The position numbers were made by a program, and so were the translations under genes. Positions 38,411 to 47,175 of a stretch of DNA of 64,000 bases are shown piece by piece. The stretch is from Sphingomonas sp. PP-CC-1A-547. GTDB lineage: Bacteria > Pseudomonadota > Alphaproteobacteria > Sphingomonadales > Sphingomonadaceae. The DNA lies in the NCBI RefSeq assembly GCF_003610375.1, contig NZ_RAPZ01000010.1, positions 904,161 through 968,160 on the forward strand, written 5' to 3'. Under the pieces are notes generated by a model that worked only from the letters and a program-made list of their open reading frames with translations, was not told where the DNA came from and did no database searches. Each line of letters starts with the position of its first letter. The first letter of the stretch is position 1.

Positions 38411-40900
38411 TTGGACACGGCGACGCACACCGCGCCCCTTTTCGACGCGATGATCCATGCCGAGCGCTGGATCGCCGACTATTGCGCGCGCACCCCCGGC
38501 GCCGACGTGCTGTGCCCCGCTGAAGACGGTAGCGCCCATCCCGCCTGGGCGGCGATGTTCGCCGAACTCGCGATGGTCGCCTCGGACGACCTTGGCCACA
38601 TCCGCGAACGCGTCCAGCGGCATGCGGTCGACATCGGCACCGGCTTCCGGATCGCCGACGAGCCCGACGAGCGTCCCTGGCCCGTCTCGCCCGTCCCGCT
38701 GCTGATCGAAGCCGGCGAATGGGCTGGCATCGAGCGCGGCGTGATCCAGCGCGCGACGTTGATGGAGACGGTGATCGCCGACCTCTACGGCGCGGGAAAG
38801 CTGGTCGCCGACGGCCATATCCCCGCCGCGCTCGTCACCGGCAGTCCGTTCTTCCTGCGACCGATGGTCGGGCTCGACCCGCCCGGCGGCCGCCATCTCG
38901 ATTTCATCGCGATCGACCTCGGTCGCGGGCCGACCGGCGAATGGCGCGTGCTCGCCGATCACCTCCGCGCGCCCGCCGGCGCCGGATACGCGCTGGAGAA
39001 CCGCATCGCCGTCAGCCGCACGCTCGGCGGGTTGCAGGATCGGCTCAACGTGCAGCGCCACGCGCCGTTCTTTGCAGCCTTCCGCGCCGGGATCGCGGCG
39101 ATGTGCAAGCGGACCGACCCGCGGATAGGGCTGCTCACGCCTGGTCGGTTCAACCCGAGCTACCCGGAGCAAGCGCATCTCGCGCGCTATCTCGGGCTGC
39201 TGCTAGTCGAGGGCGCCGATCTCGCCGCACTTGAGGACAAGGTGTATGTCCGCACGATCGGCGGGCTCAAGCGGATCGACGCGCTGTGGCGACGGCTCGA
39301 CCCGCGGCTGCTCGATCCGCTGGCGTTCGACACGCATTCGCAGATCGGCGTGCCCGGGCTGATCGACGCGTACGCGGCCGGCAACGTCGTGCTGTCGAAC
39401 GCGCCGGGGTCCGCCGTGCTGGAAGCGCCGGCGTTCTCGGCGTTCCTGCCGCAGCTCGCGAAGTCGCTGCTCGGCGAAGATCTGCTGCTCCCCAACATCG
39501 CGACATGGTGGTGTGGGCAGGACGGCGCGCGGGCCCAGGTCGAGGCGAATTTCGATCGCCTGCTGATCGGTCCGGCATTCCATTCGCGGCCTCTCGGCAT
39601 GACCGGCGGCCCGGTCACGGGTGCCGACATCGCTGGCGAAGACCGGACGCGCCTGCTCGCCGACATGGCAAATCGGCCGCAGGATTATGTCGGGCAGGAA
39701 CTCGTCCAGCTCTCGACCATGCCGGTCGTGGTCGGCGATGCGCTCGTCCCCCGCCCCTTCACCCTGCGCGTCTTCGCGGCGCGTAACGGCGACGGCGAAT
39801 GGACCGTCCTACCCGGCGGGTTCGCGCGGATCGGCGAGCATCCCGACGCGCGGGCGGCGGTGATGGGCGAAGGCATCTGGTCCGCCGACGTTTGTATCTA
39901 CGGCGCCGATCCGGTCGCGCCGGTGTCGCTGCTGACCGCCGCGGACTCGCTTCAGGTCCGCCGCAATCCGGGGACGTTGCCGAGCCGGGTGGCGGACAAT
40001 TTCTACTGGCTCGGGCGCTATCTGGAACGCGGCGAGGCTCTGCTCGGCGCGATCCGCGTGATGCTCGGCAATTCGATCGACGTCGACGGGGGGGCCGTCT
40101 TGTCCCCCACCACGGTCGGCAAGCTGGTGGGGCTGATCGTCGGGGCAGGCAGCGCGCCGCACCCGCCATCGCTGCGCCGCGCCGACTTGACCGCGCTCGC
40201 CCGCACGGCGATGGAAGACGAACGCTGGCAGTCGATCCTGACGCTCAACCGCCACGCGCGCGAGATCGGCGAAGGCTCGCGCGATCGGTTGTCGGCGGAC
40301 ATGGTGCGGCTGCTCGAGGCGCCCTTCCCCACGCATCGCGGAATGCTGGAGCGGGCCGGGTCGCTGCAACGGCGCTATGCAGCGATCGCGGGTCTTTCGG
40401 CGGAGCATATGGGACGGACGGCGGCGTGGCGCTTTCACGATCTGGGGCGGCGGATCGAGCGGGCGATGGCGATGGCGCGCGCGATCCGCTTGTTCGGGAT
40501 GCCGGGCGCGTCGCCCGACGATCTGTCGGTGCTGCTCGACCTCGCCGACAGCCAGATCAGTTACCGGCAGCGCTATCCGACGGGGATCGCGCGGGTGCCG
40601 GTGATGGATCTGGTGGCGCTCGATCCGGGCAACCCTCGGTCGCTGGCGTTTTCGGCGGAGCGGATCGCGGCGCGGTTGGCGGAACTGCCGGTGCTGAGCG
40701 ACGACGAGATGGCGGAGCCGCAACAGGCGCAAGCGACCGGGTTGCTGGCGATCGTGATGACCGCGACGGCCGCGGAGTTGGATGCGGAGACGCTGGGGGA
40801 TATCGAGCGGCGTCTCGGGGCGGTGTCCGATGCGCTGGCGCGGCGGTATTTTCTGCAGGGTGCGGAGCCGTTACGGACCAGTGGGCTGACGTTGGCGTGA
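38411..40900 (+). CDS. Circularly permuted type 2 ATP-grasp protein fused to alpha-E domain
   Basis: This 829-residue protein joins a circularly permuted ATP-grasp domain (DUF404/DUF407 type, about residues 60-470) to a helical alpha-E domain (DUF403, about 510-825). Signs of the first are RTIGGLKRIDALWRRLDPR, ATWWCGQDGA and VGQELVQLSTMPV; of the second, RVADNFYWLGRYLERGEAL. Such proteins are predicted amide-bond ligases of unknown substrate and often pair with a transglutaminase-like gene, as here. The start must be TTG at 38411, since the frame closes at 38375 with no ATG or GTG between; the next ATG (38450) would lose 13 residues. Confidence 0.88.
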   Translation: MDTATHTAPLFDAMIHAERWIADYCARTPGADVLCPAEDGSAHPAWAAMFAELAMVASDDLGHIRERVQRHAVDIGTGFRIADEPDERPWPVSPVPLLIEAGEWAGIERGVIQRATLMETVIADLYGAGKLVADGHIPAALVTGSPFFLRPMVGLDPPGGRHLDFIAIDLGRGPTGEWRVLADHLRAPAGAGYALENRIAVSRTLGGLQDRLNVQRHAPFFAAFRAGIAAMCKRTDPRIGLLTPGRFNPSYPEQAHLARYLGLLLVEGADLAALEDKVYVRTIGGLKRIDALWRRLDPRLLDPLAFDTHSQIGVPGLIDAYAAGNVVLSNAPGSAVLEAPAFSAFLPQLAKSLLGEDLLLPNIATWWCGQDGARAQVEANFDRLLIGPAFHSRPLGMTGGPVTGADIAGEDRTRLLADMANRPQDYVGQELVQLSTMPVVVGDALVPRPFTLRVFAARNGDGEWTVLPGGFARIGEHPDARAAVMGEGIWSADVCIYGADPVAPVSLLTAADSLQVRRNPGTLPSRVADNFYWLGRYLERGEALLGAIRVMLGNSIDVDGGAVLSPTTVGKLVGLIVGAGSAPHPPSLRRADLTALARTAMEDERWQSILTLNRHAREIGEGSRDRLSADMVRLLEAPFPTHRGMLERAGSLQRRYAAIAGLSAEHMGRTAAWRFHDLGRRIERAMAMARAIRLFGMPGASPDDLSVLLDLADSQISYRQRYPTGIARVPVMDLVALDPGNPRSLAFSAERIAARLAELPVLSDDEMAEPQQAQATGLLAIVMTATAAELDAETLGDIERRLGAVSDALARRYFLQGAEPLRTSGLTLA

Positions 40901-40914
40901 GGGTACTGAACCAA

Positions 40915-41020
40915 CTCCCTCTCCCCTCCGGGGAGAGGGTCGGGGTGAGGGGCAGCCAAGCAATGCTGCGCCCGGAACAGCCCCTCACCCCAGCCCTCTC
41001 CCCGGAGGGAAGAGGGAGCA
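40915..41020. repeat. Palindromic intergenic repeat, family 4
   Basis: Arms CTCCCTCTCCCCTCCGGGGA and CTCCCCGGAGGGAAGAGGGAG, with inner GGGTGAGGGG / CCCCTCACCC and a centre reading CAGCCAAGCAATGCTGCGCC. The centre is almost identical to the element at 54862. It lies between the ATP-grasp and transglutaminase genes. Confidence 0.9.
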
Positions 41021-41060
41021 AGAAGATAACAGCTCTCCCCCTGCGGCGGCCGGAACTTTC

Positions 41061-41954
41061 ATGATCTACGATATCCGCCACGTCACGACGTTCGATTACG
41101 GCGCGAGCGTGAAGTTCGCGCGGTGCAATCTGCGGTTGAAGCCGATCGACTGGCCGGGTCAGCGGCTGGATAGCTACGCGCTTTCGGTGCATCCGGCGGG
41201 GCGGACCAGCGCCGCGCGCGCCGAAGCCGGGCTCGCCAATGTCACGCGGCTGGTGGTCGACAGTCCGGTCCGGCACCTAACGATCGAGAGCCGGTCGCGG
41301 ATGACGGTCGACCGACTCGTGCCCGTCCCCGACGCGAGCGACCCTACCCTCGCAGAGATCGCGACGATGGCGCGGGCCAGCACCGACCTCTCCGCGGCGA
41401 GCCCGGCGAATTATATCTATCCCTCGCCGCTGATCCCGCTCGACCAGGCGATCGCCGACTATTGTGCGGTCGATCTCGATCCTTCGCGGGGCGCGCTGGA
41501 GGCCGGGATCGCGCTCGCGCGGCGGATCCAGGAGGAGTTCGAGTTCGACGCCGACGCGACGCTGGTCGATACGCCGCCGCATGAGGCGTTCCTCCAGCGC
41601 AAGGGCGTGTGCCAGGATTTCGCGCAGATCATGATCACCGGCCTGCGCGCGGCCGGTCTCCCCGCGGCGTACGCGTCCGGATATATCCGGACGATCCCGC
41701 CCGAGGGCCAGCCGCGGTTGGTCGGGGCGGATGCGACGCATGCGTGGGTGCTGCTGTGGTGCGGGCCGGTGCGCGGTTGGGTCGGGGTCGATCCGACCAA
41801 CGGGATCTGGATGGCGAGCGACCATATCGTGATGGCGGTCGGGCGTGATTACGCCGAGATCGCGCCGGTCGACGGCGTGGTGCTCGGGTCCGGGGCGCAG
41901 AACATGGACGTCAGTGTCGACGTCGCGCCTTTGGATGAGGCTGCTCAGGCCTGA
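41061..41954 (+). CDS. Transglutaminase-like (papain-fold) protein
   Basis: This 297-residue cytoplasmic protein has an N-terminal beta domain (MIYDIRHVTTFDYG) and a transglutaminase core. The catalytic triad is visible: Cys in RKGVCQDFAQIM, His in ATHAWV, Asp in GVDPTNG. No signal peptide is present. It is commonly encoded beside circularly permuted ATP-grasp/alpha-E proteins. The pair is predicted to make and break amide or isopeptide bonds, but the substrate is not known. Confidence 0.88.
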   Translation: MIYDIRHVTTFDYGASVKFARCNLRLKPIDWPGQRLDSYALSVHPAGRTSAARAEAGLANVTRLVVDSPVRHLTIESRSRMTVDRLVPVPDASDPTLAEIATMARASTDLSAASPANYIYPSPLIPLDQAIADYCAVDLDPSRGALEAGIALARRIQEEFEFDADATLVDTPPHEAFLQRKGVCQDFAQIMITGLRAAGLPAAYASGYIRTIPPEGQPRLVGADATHAWVLLWCGPVRGWVGVDPTNGIWMASDHIVMAVGRDYAEIAPVDGVVLGSGAQNMDVSVDVAPLDEAAQA

Positions 41955-41966
41955 CACGTCCAAGGC

Positions 41967-42048
41967 CCGTTCTCCCGCGAAAGCGGGAGTCCAGGAGCCG
42001 CGAACGTCTTCCTTTGTTACCCTGGGCTCCCGCTTTCGCGGGAGAACA
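41967..42048. repeat. Palindromic intergenic repeat
   Basis: Arms GTTCTCCCGCGAAAGCGGGAG plus TCCAGG, and CCTGGGCTCCCGC plus TTTCGCGGGAGAAC, are inverted. It lies between convergent genes. Confidence 0.85.
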
Positions 42049-42066
42049 CGGTGGGCAGGACGGACC

Positions 42067-42216
42067 CTACTTTTTCTCGTCGTCGTGCGGACTCGGATAC
42101 GAGCCCCCGCCGCTCTCGCCGCCCTTGTCCTTGGCCGGCGCGTCGTTGACGCCGTCCTTTTCCTTCGCTCCGTCGTCATTCTTCGGCACGCCCTGCATCG
42201 GTTGTTTGTCGGTCAT
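42067..42216 (-). CDS. Small hydrophilic disordered protein
   Basis: This 49-residue ORF is rich in Asp, Lys and Gly (MTDKQPMQGVPKNDDGAKEKDG...). It has no signal or membrane segment and is probably disordered. A GAGAGGAA ribosome site supports the ATG at 42216. It is divergent from the J-protein gene and convergent with the transglutaminase gene. Function is unknown. Confidence 0.5.
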   Translation of the reverse strand: MTDKQPMQGVPKNDDGAKEKDGVNDAPAKDKGGESGGGSYPSPHDDEKK

Positions 42217-42310
42217 GATCGTTCCTCTCGTGCAACCAAACACCCCGCGCGCAATTGCGTTGCGCGGCGCACCGCCCCACATAGACGCGCAAGGTATAAT
42301 GGGGACGTAA

Positions 42311-43249
42311 GTGGCCGATCCGTACAAGACTCTGGGTGTAGCGCGCGACGCGACCGAAGCCGACATCAAGAAGGCGTACCGCAAGCTCGCGAAGGAGCTT
42401 CATCCCGATCGCAACAAGGACAATCCGAAGGCGTCGGAGCGGTTCAGCACGGTCACCAACGCGTACGACCTGCTGAACGACAAGGACAAGCGCGCCCGGT
42501 TCGATCGCGGCGAGATCGACGGCGACGGCAATCCCGCGTCGCCGTTCGGGTTCGGCGGTGGTGGCGGCGGACGACCGCAGCCCGGCGGCGGCTTCCGCAG
42601 CGAGGGCTATGAGACCGGCGCCGGTGGGGCCGACATGAGCGACATCTTCGAAGGCCTGTTCGGCGGCGCGCAGCGGGGCGGCGGCGGCGGGTTCTCCGGC
42701 GGCTTCGGTCGGCGACCACAGCCCAAGGGCGAGAATGCCGCGTATCGCCTGCAAGTCCCGTTCGTCGAGGCCGCGACGCTGGAGCCGCAACGCGTCACGC
42801 TCGCAGACGGCAAGACGCTTGACCTCAAGCTCCCTGCCGGGGTCGAGACCGGCACGCAGATGAAGCTTGCCGGCAAGGGCGAGCAGGGTCCGGGCGGCGC
42901 GGGCGATGCGATCCTCACGATCGAGGTCCAGCCGCACAAGTTCTTCACACGCGACGGCGACGACGTCCGCCTCGACCTGCCAATCACGCTGGCCGAAGCC
43001 GTGCTAGGCGGCTCGGTCAAGGCGCCGACGGTCGACAAGCCGGTGATGCTGACGATTCCCAAGGGCACGACCTCGGGCAAGACGCTGCGCCTCAAGGGCA
43101 AGGGCTTCCACAAGAAGGGCGGCACGCGGGGCGACCAGTTGGTCACGCTGATGATCGACATTCCCGCCAGCGATGCGGCGCTGACCGCGTTCGTCGAAAG
43201 CTGGGATGGTCGCGAAGGCGGGAACCCGCGGGGGGCCATGGGCGTCTGA
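42311..43249 (+). CDS. DnaJ/CbpA-like J-domain co-chaperone
   Basis: This 312-residue protein has an N-terminal J domain (about 1-66, with HPD in KELHPDRNKDN), a Gly-rich linker (about 75-140) and a DnaJ C-terminal substrate-binding region. The four-Cys zinc-finger repeats of DnaJ are absent, so it is CbpA-like. The start is GTG. The YihY gene begins only a few bases after its stop. Confidence 0.9.
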   Translation: MADPYKTLGVARDATEADIKKAYRKLAKELHPDRNKDNPKASERFSTVTNAYDLLNDKDKRARFDRGEIDGDGNPASPFGFGGGGGGRPQPGGGFRSEGYETGAGGADMSDIFEGLFGGAQRGGGGGFSGGFGRRPQPKGENAAYRLQVPFVEAATLEPQRVTLADGKTLDLKLPAGVETGTQMKLAGKGEQGPGGAGDAILTIEVQPHKFFTRDGDDVRLDLPITLAEAVLGGSVKAPTVDKPVMLTIPKGTTSGKTLRLKGKGFHKKGGTRGDQLVTLMIDIPASDAALTAFVESWDGREGGNPRGAMGV

Positions 43250-43256
43250 ACCCGTT

Positions 43257-44207
43257 GTGAATGACAATACCCTAACGCCCGAAGCGCGCGCGCACGATCA
43301 TGGTGCGACGCGCGCCCGTCTCACCCGCGGCATGGCGAAGGTCAGGCCAGGCAGTTACGCGTTCGAGATCGTCAAGCGGGCGGCCGTCGGCGTCTTCAAC
43401 GACGGCTTCATCCATGCGGGGAACCTCGCTTATCTCGCGTTGATGACGGTGTTTCCGTTCTTCATCGTCGCGGCCGCGATCCTGTCGATCTTCGGCCAGA
43501 GCGTCGAGACGGTGCGCGCGGTCGAGTCGTTCCTCAACGTCCTGCCGCCCAATGTCGGCGACCTGTTGCGCAAGCCGATCGCCGACGTGCTCGCCGCGCG
43601 GACCGGGTCGCTATTGTGGCTCGGCGCGCTCGTCGGGTTGTGGACGGTCGGCAGCTTCGTCGAGACGATCCGCGATATCTTTCACCGCGCCTACGGGATC
43701 AAGGCCACCGCGCCGTTCTGGAAATCGCGGCTGGGGTCGTCAGCGGTGATCATCCTGTCCGTGGTGATCGCGCTGCTGTCGTTCCTCGTCCAGGGTATCC
43801 TGACCGCGGCCGAGCAGTTCATCTACCGCCTTGTCCCCTTCGCGCAGGACGCCGCCGGCTGGGTCGGGCTGTCGCGGCTCATCCCCGGCCTGCTCATGTT
43901 CGGCGCGCTGTACCTGCTGTTCTATTCGGTGACGCCATCGCGCTATCGCTATTCGAAGTGCCGCAAATGGCCGGGCGCGCTCTTCACGACCGCCTGGTGG
44001 GTCAGCGCGACCGCGCTGCTGCCGGTGATCCTGTCGCGTCTCGGCGGCTACGACCTTACCTATGGCAGCTTGGCCGGTGTCGTCATCATGCTGTTATTTT
44101 TCTATGTCATCGGGCTCGGGCTCGTATTTGGCGCTCATCTGAACGCAGCACTGGCGGAACCACCCGAAACAACGCTAGAGCAGCCTGCTACGGATATGCA
44201 GGTATAG
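43257..44207 (+). CDS. YihY/UPF0761 (BrkB-like) membrane protein
   Basis: This protein of about 316 residues has roughly six transmembrane segments and the family core GFIHAGNLAYLALMTVFPFF. The region SLAGVVIMLLFFYVIGLGLVFGAHLNA near the C-terminus is typical. The GTG at 43257 just after the J-protein stop is the likely start; an ATG at 43332 is possible. The historic name RNase BN is wrong for this family; its function is not settled. It is followed at once by fabI. Confidence 0.85.
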   Translation: MNDNTLTPEARAHDHGATRARLTRGMAKVRPGSYAFEIVKRAAVGVFNDGFIHAGNLAYLALMTVFPFFIVAAAILSIFGQSVETVRAVESFLNVLPPNVGDLLRKPIADVLAARTGSLLWLGALVGLWTVGSFVETIRDIFHRAYGIKATAPFWKSRLGSSAVIILSVVIALLSFLVQGILTAAEQFIYRLVPFAQDAAGWVGLSRLIPGLLMFGALYLLFYSVTPSRYRYSKCRKWPGALFTTAWWVSATALLPVILSRLGGYDLTYGSLAGVVIMLLFFYVIGLGLVFGAHLNAALAEPPETTLEQPATDMQV

Positions 44208-44218
44208 GCGGGGACGGC

Positions 44219-45022
44219 GTGAACGGTTTGATGGCGGGCAAGCGTGGGCTGATCATGGGCTTGGCGAACGACAAGTCGCTGGCCTGGGGGATTGCCAAGA
44301 AGCTGTCCGAGGCGGGCGCGGAACTCGCGTTCAGCTACCAGGGCGAGACGATGGAGAAGCGCGTCCGCCCGCTCGCCGAGCAGCTGGGCGTGGCGCGGCT
44401 GTTCGATTGCGACGTGTCGGACATGGGTGCGCTCGATGCGACCTTCGACACGCTGGCCGAGGAATGGCCGACGATCGACTTCGTCGTCCACGCGATCGGC
44501 TTTTCGGACAAGAACGAGCTGCGCGGGCGGTTCGTCGACACTAGCCTCGACAATTTCCTGATGACGATGAACATCTCGGTCTATTCGTTCGTCGCGGTGG
44601 CGCAGCGTGCGGCCAAGATGATGACCGAGGGCGGCGCGATGCTGACGCTCAGCTATTACGGCGCGGAGAAGGTCATCCCGCATTACAACGTCATGGGCGT
44701 GGCGAAGGCAGCGCTGGAGACCAGCGTGCAGTATCTCGCAGTCGATCTTGGTCGCGACAATATCCGCGTGAATGCGATCTCGGCGGGGCCGATCAAGACG
44801 CTGGCCGCAAGCGGCATCGGCGATTTCCGCCTCATCCTGAAGTGGAACGAGCTGAACTCGCCGCTGAAGCGCAACGTGACGATCGACGATGTCGGCGGCG
44901 CGGGGCTGTACCTGCTGAGCGATCTGGCTTCGGGCGTCACGGGCGAAACGCACCACGTCGACGCCGGCTACAACGTGATCGGCATGAAGGCCGAAGACGC
45001 CCCCGATATCGCGCTGGTCTAA
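44219..45022 (+). CDS. fabI: Enoyl-[acyl-carrier-protein] reductase (NADH)
   Basis: This 267-residue SDR-fold enzyme performs the last step of fatty-acid elongation and is the triclosan target. NAD binding shows GLANDKSLAWGIAK. The active-site Tyr and Lys fit YNVMGVAKAAL (Y-x6-K). The GTG at 44219, with AGGCGGGG upstream, gives MNGLMAGKRGL, matching FabI N-termini; an ATG at 44231 is the alternative. It is followed by a palindrome arm and a DUF559 gene, then aroC. Confidence 0.94.
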   Translation: MNGLMAGKRGLIMGLANDKSLAWGIAKKLSEAGAELAFSYQGETMEKRVRPLAEQLGVARLFDCDVSDMGALDATFDTLAEEWPTIDFVVHAIGFSDKNELRGRFVDTSLDNFLMTMNISVYSFVAVAQRAAKMMTEGGAMLTLSYYGAEKVIPHYNVMGVAKAALETSVQYLAVDLGRDNIRVNAISAGPIKTLAASGIGDFRLILKWNELNSPLKRNVTIDDVGGAGLYLLSDLASGVTGETHHVDAGYNVIGMKAEDAPDIALV

Positions 45023-45023
45023 G

Positions 45024-45081
45024 CCCCTTTCCCCCTCCGGGGAGAGGGAGGGGCCCATGCAAGGCATGGGAGGGTGAGGGC
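45024..45081 (+). repeat. Left arm of repeat flanking DUF559 gene
   Basis: This sequence (CCCCTTTCCCCCTCCGGGG.. to ..GCATGGGAGGGTGAGGGC) is the inverted partner of 45435-45493. It begins two bases after the fabI stop. Its end supplies purine-rich AGGGTGAGGG upstream of the DUF559 GTG start. Confidence 0.85.
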
Positions 45082-45084
45082 AAG

Positions 45085-45498
45085 GTGAGGCAACACGACG
45101 GCACCGAAGCACTGAACCGAGCCCGAGAGCTACGTCGCGATGCGACCGAAGCGGAGGACCGGCTGTTGTACCGTCTCCGCAGTCGTCGTCTCGGCAACTT
45201 CAAGTTTCGCCGCCAAGTCGAGGTCGGCCCCTTCATCGCGGACTTTCTCTGCATGGACGCCATGCTGGTCGTCGAGGTAGACGGTAGCCAACACATCGAC
45301 GAAGCGGCGTACGACGACGATAGAACCGCCTTCCTCGCGACCAAGGGATATCGTGTGATCCGTGTCTGGAACAACGACGTGATGCAGCGGATGGACGGCG
45401 TGCTCGCCGCGATCCTTGATGGACTCACGGGCGTGCCCTCAGCCTCCCATGCTTCGCGCGAGCCCCTCCCTCTCCCCGTTGGGGAGAGGGGCAAGTGA
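45085..45498 (+). CDS. DUF559 family PD-(D/E)XK endonuclease-like protein
   Basis: This 137-residue protein has the DUF559 core related to very-short-patch-repair and restriction-type nucleases. [14 protein letters not shown] is followed by VVEVDGSQH; the expected catalytic set is D53, E64 and D66, all present. [12 protein letters not shown] follows. The GTG start lies just inside a repeat arm. The last residues ([11 protein letters not shown]) are encoded by the other arm, and the stop overlaps the aroC GTG (GTGA). A second homolog lies at 49593. Nuclease activity is inferred from the family. Confidence 0.85.
   Translation: MRQHDGTEALNRARELRRDATEAEDRLLYRLRSRRLGNFKFRRQVEVGPFIADFLCMDAMLVVEVDGSQHIDEAAYDDDRTAFLATKGYRVIRVWNNDVMQRMDGVLAAILDGLTGVPSASHASREPLPLPVGERGK
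45435..45493 (-). repeat. Right arm of repeat flanking DUF559 gene
   Basis: The reverse complement (CCCCTCTCCCCAACGGGG.. to ..GCATGGGAGGCTGAGGGC) matches the left arm at 45024 over most of its length. It codes for the C-terminus of the DUF559 protein, and its GGGGAGAGGGG forms the ribosome site of aroC. Confidence 0.85.
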
Positions 45499-46562
45499 GC
45501 TTCAATACGTTCGGGCGGCTGTTCCGCTTCACCACCTGGGGCGAGTCCCATGGGCCCGCGCTGGGAGCGATCGTCGACGGGTGCCCGCCTGGCATTCCGC
45601 TGACCGAGGACGACATTCAGCCCTGGCTCGATAAGCGCCGCCCGGGCACCTCGCGCTTCACGACGCAGCGGCGCGAGCCGGACGCGGTTCGTATTCTCTC
45701 GGGCGTATTCGAGGGGCGCACGACGGGCACGCCGATCAGCCTGATGATCGAGAACGTCGACCAGCGCTCGAAGGACTATTCGGACGTCGCCAAGGCCTAT
45801 CGCCCCGGCCACGCCGACTATGCCTATGACGCGAAATACGGGTTCCGCGATTTCCGTGGTGGGGGCCGCTCCTCCGCCCGCGAAACGGCCGCGCGCGTTG
45901 CTGCCGGGGCGGTCGCGCGGCTCGTCGTGCCGCAGGTCCGTGTCCGCGCCTGGGTCGAGGCGATCGGTGGCGATGCGATCGATCCGGCCAACTTCGACGA
46001 TGCGCAGATCGACCAGAACCCGTTCTTCTGCCCCGACGCCGAGGCAGCACTCCGCTGGGAAGTGCTCGTCGACACCGCGCGGAAATCCGGCTCGTCGCTC
46101 GGCGCGGTGATCGCGTGCGAGGCGACTGGCGTGCCGGCCGGCTGGGGGGCGCCGCTCTATGCCAAGCTCGATTCCGAACTCGCCTCCGCCTGCATGAGCA
46201 TCAACGCCGTCAAGGGCATCGAGATCGGCGACGGGTTCGCGGCTGCCGCGCTGTCGGGCGAGGCGAATGCCGATCCGATGCGGCCGGGCGTCGATGGCCC
46301 GGAGTTTCTCGCCAACCATGCCGGCGGTATTGCTGGAGGCATCGCGACCGGCCAGCCGATCACCTTGCGCGTCGCGTTCAAGCCGACCAGTTCCATCCTC
46401 ACCCCGGTCGAGACGATCAGCCCGACCGGCGAGGCCGCGACGATCGCCACCAAGGGTCGTCACGACCCGTGCGTGGGTATCCGCGGAGTCCCCGTGGTCG
46501 AGGCGATGGTGGCGCTCGTGCTGGCCGACCAGGCGTTGCTGCATCGGGGCCAGTGCGGCTGA
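45495..46562 (+). CDS. aroC: Chorismate synthase
   Basis: This 355-residue enzyme makes chorismate from EPSP with reduced flavin, the last shared step to aromatic amino acids. Signatures [12 protein letters not shown] (residues 12-23), [29 protein letters not shown] and [18 protein letters not shown] are complete. The start is GTG, sharing bases with the upstream DUF559 stop. The ribosome site GGGGAGAGGGG lies in a palindromic repeat arm. Confidence 0.96.
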   Translation: MSFNTFGRLFRFTTWGESHGPALGAIVDGCPPGIPLTEDDIQPWLDKRRPGTSRFTTQRREPDAVRILSGVFEGRTTGTPISLMIENVDQRSKDYSDVAKAYRPGHADYAYDAKYGFRDFRGGGRSSARETAARVAAGAVARLVVPQVRVRAWVEAIGGDAIDPANFDDAQIDQNPFFCPDAEAALRWEVLVDTARKSGSSLGAVIACEATGVPAGWGAPLYAKLDSELASACMSINAVKGIEIGDGFAAAALSGEANADPMRPGVDGPEFLANHAGGIAGGIATGQPITLRVAFKPTSSILTPVETISPTGEAATIATKGRHDPCVGIRGVPVVEAMVALVLADQALLHRGQCG

Positions 46563-46618
46563 GGTCGGAACATAAGCAGGACTTAAGCGCTTGCTCTTCA
46601 ATAACATAGGAGAGCGAA

Positions 46619-47113
46619 ATGCGTATTCTGACTTCGATAGCAGCGGCAGCGCTGATCATCCCGGGCATGGCAATGGCACAGACGGGCACCGGCGGCTCGA
46701 TGGGCGGCACCACGGGTGGCGCGATGAGCGGCGGCACCATGGGCGGTTCGACCGCAGGCAGCACGACTGGCGGCATGTCGACCGGCACGATGGATCAGGC
46801 CAACCCCTCGACCAGCACCCGTTCGACCACGACGACCCGCACGCAGCGTGGCACCAAGGCTCGCAGCCGTACGCGGGGCACGACGTCGGGCACAATGAGC
46901 GGCACCGGTACGACGGGCAGCACGATGTCGGGCACGACCGGTAGCACGATGGGCGCCGACACGATGGGCGGCACGACTGGTACGATGGGTACCACCGGCA
47001 CGATGGGCGGCTCGACCGGAACCATGGGCACCACGGGCACGATGGGTGGCACGACCACCGGCACGATGGGTTCGACCACGGGCGGGACGACCGGCACGAC
47101 CACCCCGCGCTGA
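46619..47113 (+). CDS. Secreted Thr/Gly/Met-rich low-complexity protein
   Basis: This 164-residue protein has a signal peptide (MRILTSIAAAALIIPGMAMA, cleavage after A20 likely). The rest is built almost wholly from Thr, Gly, Met and Ser, in repeats such as GTMGTTGTMGG, with one Arg-rich stretch near residues 70-85. TAGGAGAG precedes the ATG. It is probably periplasmic or extracellular and disordered. Function is not recognised. A strong terminator follows. Confidence 0.75.
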   Translation: MRILTSIAAAALIIPGMAMAQTGTGGSMGGTTGGAMSGGTMGGSTAGSTTGGMSTGTMDQANPSTSTRSTTTTRTQRGTKARSRTRGTTSGTMSGTGTTGSTMSGTTGSTMGADTMGGTTGTMGTTGTMGGSTGTMGTTGTMGGTTTGTMGSTTGGTTGTTTPR

Positions 47114-47134
47114 TCCGACCTCGCTACAGCAAAT

Positions 47135-47167
47135 AAAAAGCCGGGCGAGCGATCGCCCGGCTTTTTA
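47135..47167. terminator. Bidirectional rho-independent terminator
   Basis: AAAAAGCCGGGCGA, loop GCGA-type, then TCGCCCGGCTTTTT. A perfect stem with A and T tracts lies between the convergent secreted-protein and purA genes. Confidence 0.92.
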
Positions 47168-47175
47168 GTGTCCGC

